From NCBI RefSeq assembly GCF_964340395.1, contig NC_135562.1, forward strand, positions 3,210,134 through 3,274,133: a stretch of 64,000 nucleotides of DNA, read 5' to 3'. Shown piece after piece: positions 58,070 through 64,000 of the stretch. Source of the DNA: Glandiceps talaboti (lineage: Eukaryota > Hemichordata > Enteropneusta > Spengelidae). The translations under genes were made by a program, and so were the position numbers. Under the pieces are notes generated by a model. That model was not told where the DNA came from, ran no database searches, and worked only from the letters and a program-made list of their open reading frames with translations. The first letter of the stretch is position 1; each line of letters starts with the position of its first letter.

Positions 58070-58489
58070 GTCTCCTGGCTCGACAAAAATCTCACTAACA
58101 TTAATATTGCTACAGATTTTTGTCTGGCCAGACAACAATCTCTTTGATGTTGTAAATCTTCCAGTGGCTCAACAACAATCTAATTAATATTCCTACTTGT
58201 TATCGTCTGGGATGACAAGAACTGAATAACAATATTGTTACATTTTAGTCAATTGACTTTCAATAATATCAAAGAACGCGCCAGCCTTAGGTTTACCAGG
58301 GACATATAAATTTGGCAATGATCTTCTAAGATAATGGTAGCACACGCAAAGAAAGTGTAACAATATCGGTAAAGATCTTTGTCAGACCAGACGATTGACG
58401 AAACGCTGTTGGTAGTAAGAGTTTGTCTAGTCAGACGATAAAATGTAGCATTATAAATGAGAGATTTTTGTCGAGTCAAGCCAGGCGAC
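58070..58489. repeat. Foldback element of about 420 bp
   Basis: GTCTCCTGGCTCGACAAAAA at the left and the inverse of GTCGCCTGGCTTGACTCGAC at the right begin two long imperfect arms that both continue with AATCTC, TGCTAC and TCTG-CAGAC words. Between the two exons of the local receptor gene it is presumably intronic. It looks like a decayed MITE. Confidence 0.6.
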
Positions 58490-58819
58490 GTTTTGTTTTA
58501 GGGTTTATGTTTTTCGTTGTAAATTATATCTTTGGACCATTGATATTTTCTTCACTGTATTCTAGTCTTAGCAAAGATTGGCGTATTGAATCATATCACT
58601 CATTACTAAAAGTACATACCATAAACAAGTTAAATTCGTATTACACTATATCGACAATCGAGTTGAACAACAGTTACATTTTGTAAAGTGTATCCAATCA
58701 CGTTCTTAAAAAAAATTGAAAGGATTTTTTTACTTTGGGAACACACTCTCTTTCTTGCAATTGATTGATTGGTTTTTAAACTATCGAAATTAGGAAAAAA
58801 TGAGAGATTAGATACTTAC

Positions 58820-58880
58820 CAGTAAAATGTATTTGCAGACGTGATTGTTGGATGCTTGAATACCGCAATCCTTCCAGCAA
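58820..58880 (-). CDS. Small exon candidate bounded by strong splice sites
   Basis: Seen: on the minus strand TCCCTCTTCTCGGCAG | 61 bases | GTAAGTATC, a strong acceptor and perfect donor. All three frames are open. In phase 0 to 1 it reads LLEGLRYSSIQQSRLQIHFT and would join the exon at 57684 (GCT, Ala). In phase 2 to 0 it reads CWKDCGIQASNNHVCKYILL, with three cysteines, but does not fit the next exon's phase. It contains no ATG and could also be an untranslated exon. Placement in the 56.8 kb gene is inference. Confidence 0.4.
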
Positions 58881-59337
58881 CTGCCGAGAAGAGGGAAGCA
58901 ACGTTTACCCTAATCTTTGGAAATCTGAACTGACGAAGCACACGACAGTTTGTTCAGGTCAAGCCACGAAATGTGATATCTTGATTGTGTTGTTATATTT
59001 AGATACTGTCTAAAGTATCCTTATCGAACGGAGGGACTGTTTCCAGATCAAATACGTAATACTTTTGTTTTGACATGAAACTTGGAATAACATTACATCG
59101 CATTAACATCTGTAGCATTCAAGTTGGTTTCTGGTGTCTGATTCTATAAACAGGGAGAACAAATACTTTGGTTTAGAACACTGGGTACCGTATGCGTTTG
59201 ATCAGTTTATTCTAAGTCGCGTCTATCAGTGTGACCTACTATGTATGTCACCTCGATTATTTAACATCGCAAGTGAAGGCTGAGTTGTTATCTGCGTGTT
59301 ACATGCTTCCTGCACTGTTCCACTGTCCTCGGAGATT

Positions 59338-59556
59338 TCAAAGTCGCAATTTCCGCCATCTCATGGCGATGTAGTTCGAGGTCATATCTGTGTACATGTA
59401 CTCTGTGCTTTCCGCTGACTTGTTGGCTCCTATTCCAAAAATAGACGGATCTGCTGCACGATCTTCTCTATCATCCGCCTTCACAACTGACAAAAAGGGT
59501 GAAGGTAGGAGAGGGGTATTTTTGTCACTTGTAATCGCCTCTTCATTAAAGGCCAA
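59338..59556 (-). CDS. Possible terminal exon: cytoplasmic tail with two YxxM motifs
   Basis: Seen: a minus-strand frame runs from about 59569 to a stop at 59338. It reads AFNEEAITSDKNTPLLPSPF, then an acidic DDREDRAADPS stretch, then STEYMYTDMTSNYIAMRWRK. YTDM and YIAM are both YxxM sequences, the pattern bound by PI3-kinase p85 SH2 domains, 11 residues apart. There is no transmembrane helix in this frame, so it would need an upstream exon. A usable acceptor is unclear: AATGAAG/AG near 59541 is the best and is weak. The plus strand is also open here (59390-59575), so coding on either strand is unproven. Confidence 0.38.
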   Translation of the reverse strand: MAFNEEAITSDKNTPLLPSPFLSVVKADDREDRAADPSIFGIGANKSAESTEYMYTDMTSNYIAMRWRKLRL

Positions 59557-60031
59557 GGATTCGTTCCCAGGTTAATATCTCGTCACTGTTATCTTATAGA
59601 GGATTAACAGGATCATTCGTTTGTTCTGAACCAACTTTTCTATAGCTTTGCCCGACAACTACTTCTTAAACCTAGATTTAAATCCAAACCTGAATTAGGC
59701 CTTTAAGTGTAAATCTTATAGGTAAAGATTGTCAGACAGTGATTTGATACCGGTGTGATCCTTTATAATCAACCAGATATTTCATTTTTATTCATAACAA
59801 TTTTCGATGTACAAGTAATTTGCGTAAAACGTTAACATTAATTTTTTTTTCTTCGTTATTCGTAAATTGAGCTTTGTTAGGCGTAAATCTCAAAGATGAT
59901 TATGTAATCTGTAATTTAATCTTCTACTTCTTAAACCAGAAGTCATTGTCTGAAAAGTCCCCTACGTCTCCACCACTCCTCAAAGAACAACAGATGCCAT
60001 CCCCTCTATGACGTAAAGGTCAAGGGGCAGT

Positions 60032-60467
60032 CACGTGTGTGTTTAGATGCAGCAGCCAAATTAGCTATACATAAAGTCACATGTAACCAAAATCATATTT
60101 CCAGTTAACATGGAAATATACGATTGTCATTCTTTTGAATTACATATTAAATGACTTTTTATAGCAGATACTTTCATTTCCAGTTTCTACGAAAGTTCTG
60201 AATCAGTTAGACACTACGTTCGTGCATATGTAATACAGCAGTCTGGGGTCATTGAGGTGAAAATGTTATCCTTGACACGTGACAGTCACGTGCGACCACC
60301 TCTCAGGAGATTGATTCATTCAAAACACGAGCATATTAGTAGTATGTGATTCAAATTCATTTGCATAGCCCTGACCAGTACATTGCGTATTTACACGGAA
60401 TTCGTCTCACGTGATTTACGTGATATATTCATTATGTAACTATTTGCAGAAGTCTAGAAGTCACGTG
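60032..60467. promoter_or_regulatory. Cluster of five CACGTG E-boxes
   Basis: CACGTG at 60032, 60276, 60287, 60408 and 60462; three are in the extended TCACGTG(A) form. A TGACGTCA palindrome follows at 60543, then CATATATATCC at about 60560. Known: CACGTG is bound by bHLH-Zip factors such as USF, MITF/TFE and Myc. Inference: an enhancer or promoter for a gene to either side. Confidence 0.45.
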
Positions 60468-61599
60468 AGTAGTTATCAATCTGTGTAAAACATCTTTTGT
60501 TTTAATTTGCCAAAATGGAGTAACTAGTTACCCTGATATTGATGACGTCATTGTCCTCATATATATCCGGGCTCCTCGACCTCTAAGTCATGAAACAATA
60601 CCTTCACCCACATGACCTTTAGAAGGTTTAGAAGGTCTTTAGAAGGACGTTCGATCACACACATTTGACCCCAATAAATGAAACCCATACAATGCACTAA
60701 TGGTCTGGCTACTCTCTGGACCTGTAACTCCACTACAGTCGTTCTCTAGCCATATTTAGAGAGAGAATGAGAGAGAAAATCACACAGACTACGTGTATAT
60801 ATGTGTATTTGTGTATGAGTCAATCTAAACGTGTGTGTACCCAATTTGTAGTTTTAAATATAGATTGCTACCTGGCACATAAAATTATAGTTCAATCGTG
60901 TGAATTTCCCCCGATACAAAGGGCTATCTCGGAAAAAAACGAGTGAAAGTATACATTAATCTAAATAACTCCACTAGAATGCTTGTAACTCGAGCTAGTC
61001 AACTGTTTATAACATGTGGCATATTTATGTGTAGGTACCAAGAATATCCTATCGTAATTTTAACAAAGACGCTGAATCGTCATATTTTTCGGGGTCCAAA
61101 ATTATTTACACGTTATCATGCCATGTTACGGCATGTACCATAGTTTTATTGTCGGACATTACGTATTTTTAACTCATAATTTGACTCAGAACGCCTTGGT
61201 GTATCATTCTAATGACGTCTCACGAAACGAGAATCTCGTGGTAAAATTTCACATACCAAATGGTGTATAATGACTTTCATATTGCAATGACGCATGCAAT
61301 AATGGCGCTCATTTTACAGTGTTGCCAATTTGATATGAATATAAACTATAAATTAGCAATATTTTATCATTGGTAATATAAATCATACATAAGAATGTCA
61401 CCATTCTTTTATCGGCATGCCATACACTTGACGAACGACATACCACATCTTCAGAATTTAAATGGTCCTTTCTCTTTCAATTTTTAGTCAGTCAGCTAAT
61501 TGGTTTCTCTCTTTCTATTTGTTGGTTGTCTCATAAACATCTTAGCATACAATGTATATATACTAGTAAGTTATGTTAACGGATGGTTTATGTATTATC

Positions 61600-61995
61600 A
61601 TGTCGTCGACTTTCGAATCTAATATTAATTCATGCCATATCCACGACTAGAACGCTCGCTAGATTCGAAAGTCAACTTAATGGTAGTCTCTAGTCTAGAA
61701 TACTGCGAGTACCATAAGCACAGAATGTACACAATCTTAGCTTGTAACGCATCCTTAACTGCCCGTATGACCATTTTCGCATGTTAGGGCAATCTTTCCG
61801 CCGTCGAGAAACAAATACCAGGGAAGCGTACTGTTCCCGCAAATATAGTCTACCTGTAGACGTGAGAACGGCTAACGGTATTTCAATTTTAGAGCTGATA
61901 TTTTGAATTTCGAATTTTTGGTAGAACGGCAGCAAAATTCGAAATTCAAAATGTCAGCACTACAGACGACGTGACGTCAACCTTCTCACGTCTCG
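61600..61995. repeat. Compound foldback with a near-perfect 25-bp palindromic arm
   Basis: Three nested or adjacent inverted pairs are visible. GTCGACTTTCGAATCTA at about 61604 pairs with TAGATTCGAAAGTCAAC at about 61661. GCTGATATTTTGAATTTCG at about 61892 pairs with CGAAATTCAAAATGTCAGC ending near 61958 (about 24 of 25 bases). AGACGTGAGAA at about 61857 pairs with TTCTCACGTCT at about 61984. All are reverse-complement pairs, forming a strong potential hairpin. Confidence 0.75.
61755..61853 (-). CDS. Weak terminal-exon candidate with two cysteines
   Basis: Seen: on the minus strand an acceptor-like CGTTCTCACGTCTACAG precedes 32 open codons and a TAA. They read VDYICGNSTLPWYLFLDG, then GKIALTCENGHTGS. 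The string is protein-like (two Cys, two aromatic pairs, an NST sequon), but a longer overlapping frame exists and the site lies inside a foldback repeat. It could be a transposon fragment or chance. Confidence 0.2.
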   Translation of the reverse strand, partial: VDYICGNSTLPWYLFLDGGKIALTCENGHTGS

Positions 61996-63645
61996 ATTAC
62001 CATAAAGATGACAACTGCGACGTGTATTGTGCACCTTTCGTTCGTTTTCCTGTATAGAAATATCTTACCATTTCGAAGTGAATATCAAAATACAATGTAC
62101 CACACAAAGATAACTTATATTCTCATTTATTTCAAACTGCAAATAAAATCACTGTGATATTTGTTTACGATTTGTCCCACATCTTTAGAGATAATTAAAA
62201 AAATACTGACGTCTGCTCCCGAGACATGCAAGACTATATCACGTAATCTTTCTAAATTGACTTTGAAATTATATAATGTTGCAGTGATACAATAAAAAAA
62301 GGATTAACATAATTGTTTATTATTATTATTATTGTTTATTATACAGTCCTATTAAGTTGGCATTAGTTGAGGTTCTTTTTAAACTGTTTTTCTCCATGTG
62401 AAAGTACCGTCACAAAACTTTGATTGATCAAACTGAACTATTCTAGTGTTATATCTAGTATCCACGTATGCCTTCCATGACATACAATTGCCTTCTGGAA
62501 TTTGTTTGAACAGCTGATTGCATAGACTATAGTAGGGCTTTCCTCGAATTTTTTTTATACGTACAATAAATTACGTCATGTGATCGTTTATAAGTTATAT
62601 TTGAATACATGGTCTGAGTTCAGTCCTTTGCAAGTAATTGTTAAATAGAGTACTCTGAGAACCTTATAAACATCACAGACAAGTAAGAAACATACAGCAC
62701 AACATTTCATTAACGTCAAAGACCGTTGCTTATAAACTCGGACTGATGAGTCCCGTTGACGATTTGAGACAGTACTGCCAGTATTGATAGTGTGTAATTG
62801 TTTCCAAACTTATTACCTATCCTATGCCAATTATATGTAAAACACTATCGCAGTGTCATATTTATAATGTATTATTTTGGCAATATTTGGCCAAGCTATC
62901 TCTACAGCTACAGATGAAATCCAGCTAACTATAACAGTCAAGAAAGAATTGCTGACTTTGTTTGGTGAATATGGCCAGGTAGAAGTTGTATTCGTGTTAG
63001 AAAGAAATACGTCATCAATAAATCTACACACATTTCACTAACGTCAAGAATGCTTACGTTGACACTTGTGTTGTTACGAAAAACTCAAATTTATAACAAA
63101 TGTTGAATATATTATACTGATTCTATGTCGTATGTCAGTATACCACGTGACCTGTCATCACACCCGTCCAAGTCGAGGCAAATATTAAATTTAGCATATA
63201 TTCAGAAAGAACAGTTCAGTTTTTCCTACATTGTTTTACAACGTTATTTTTATCTAAATAATTAAAACTTGAGAAGTCATTTTTCATCTAAATGAATACT
63301 TTTATAAAATCATGATATTGTATTCTTGTAAATTGTTGCCTTTGGTGGGCAAAATCATCATTTATAATATACTATCAGCGTTTTCATACATCCTTCAGTG
63401 ATTGGCTTAGATAGTGTCACGTGGTAAGGATTAGTGACCCATGGTGACCTCGATTGGCATAGAGGGAACACTACAGCTATTTGTCTTCGATTTCCCTAGG
63501 GTACTATGATTAATGTGGCATGGGAGCCGATTTGCTAAGACTGGCCAAAGTACTTGTCAAAGATGAGTGGTGAAAAAAATTATTTCGAACATTTCCCAGC
63601 AGATAATATTAAGATAAATACTAGCGGTTACTACATCATTGGGGT

Positions 63646-64000
63646 TTATATTAATGGAACACTTGGTGCACGACTGACATTGACACTGGTAGGACCCGTC
63701 ACTGTACTTGGAGACGGTATATCCGACAGTGTATTTCGTGATCCATCGTATGTAGTCGTCTCGTCGTCATCTTCGTCGTCGATAAATTGCAAATCTGCAT
63801 ATCTGTCTGCTGGTTCTGACGTCACTGCATTTTGCAGGAGGTGAAACATTTCACTTCCGGGGCCACCCGATTCAACGACTTCACGATCTTCTACCTTTGC
63901 TTGCACGTGATTGATTTTGTTGTCCATTTCTCCAAGGGCTTCAAACATGTCATATTTAAAACCTGATATGTCTTGCTTCAATTGAACCAAAAATGGATCG
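63646..64000 (-). CDS. C-terminal exon of a gene extending beyond the window
   Basis: Seen: the minus strand is open from the right edge to a stop at 63646, with about 118 residues visible. The N-terminal part (DPFLVQLKQDISGFKYDMFE, then ALGEMDNKINHVQAKVEDRE) is heptad-like and likely a coiled coil. It is followed by a long acidic and Ser/Thr/Pro-rich tail (DDEDDDETTTYD, SPSTVTGPTS) ending APSVPLI. The QDISxxKYDxxE stretch is loosely like the post-helix region of TRPC-type channels, but that is a weak resemblance and I do not assign it. No membrane helix is visible in this part. The start lies beyond position 64000. The overlapping plus-strand frame is judged a shadow because of the minus strand's strongly biased, protein-like composition. 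Confidence 0.72.
   Translation of the reverse strand, partial: DPFLVQLKQDISGFKYDMFEALGEMDNKINHVQAKVEDREVVESGGPGSEMFHLLQNAVTSEPADRYADLQFIDDEDDDETTTYDGSRNTLSDIPSPSTVTGPTSVNVSRAPSVPLI

Larger units (their letters stand above)
59557..63645. other. No certain gene; E-box cluster and foldback element
   Basis: Holds the CACGTG cluster at 60032-60467 and the inverted-repeat region at 61600-61995. A minus frame at 62831-63031 (with SNSFLTVIVSWISSVAVEIA) is hydrophobic but lacks a convincing acceptor. Confidence 0.4.

Noticed and set aside
63554-63844. 96-codon plus frame opposite the edge gene, with a run of serines
   Set aside because: The serine run is the complement of the GAC/GAT-rich acidic tail of the minus gene, which has the more protein-like pattern.

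Overview
This is an AT-rich (about 36% GC by eye), intron-rich animal genome window. It has no bacterial-style operons. Microsatellites fill it: (AT)n, (AG)n, (AC)n, (ACAT)n, (ACAG)n, with LINE remnants and short inverted-repeat elements between them. Coding sequence appears only as short open segments bounded by consensus splice sites. That texture fits a marine invertebrate such as a hemichordate, echinoderm, amphioxus, mollusc or annelid. I cannot name the species from sequence alone. I see no tRNA, rRNA, CRISPR or prokaryotic element.

Almost every credible coding exon lies on the minus strand, so genes read from high to low coordinates. (1) 782-1494 is the terminal exon of a membrane protein with a transmembrane helix and a 200-residue tail carrying a PPxY motif. 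Phase-compatible upstream exon candidates are at 7850-7951, 10915-11038 and 15086-15187. (2) 23329-23734 holds two exons of a small cysteine-rich, probably secreted protein. (3) 45275-45459 and 50617-50822 are clearly paralogous terminal exons, each with a transmembrane helix starting MPVW and a short acidic tail. A signal-peptide exon lies at 51472-51541, and a phase-compatible chain of ectodomain-like exons lies at 53503-54132. (4) 56758-57280 plus 57555-57684 make a receptor-like protein with a tyrosine-rich tail. (5) 59338-59556 is a possible cytoplasmic tail with two YxxM motifs. (6) 63646-64000 is the C-terminal exon of a gene that runs off the right edge.

The 45-64 kb part therefore looks like a cluster of type I or orphan membrane-receptor genes in one orientation. 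At least one pair arose by tandem duplication, and the tails carry different signalling-type motifs. I recognise none of these as a named family. The exon linkages rest on splice consensus and reading phase only and need transcript evidence.

Non-coding structure includes two degenerate LINE reverse-transcriptase remnants (3.1-4.05 kb and 16.25-16.69 kb), a MITE family with two copies (30.8-31.0 kb, and 50.4-50.6 kb abutting a stop codon), and a 280-bp element with 19-bp perfect terminal repeats (48.1-48.4 kb). There are also three foldback elements (49.7, 58.1 and 61.6 kb), a perfect 92-bp tandem duplication (48.5 kb), two minisatellites (18.8-19.3 and 55.9-56.1 kb), DR4-type TGACCT arrays (52.5 kb) and a CACGTG cluster (60.0-60.5 kb). 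Between these, long stretches (4-7.7, 24-30, 33-37 and 40-44 kb) show nothing I can support.
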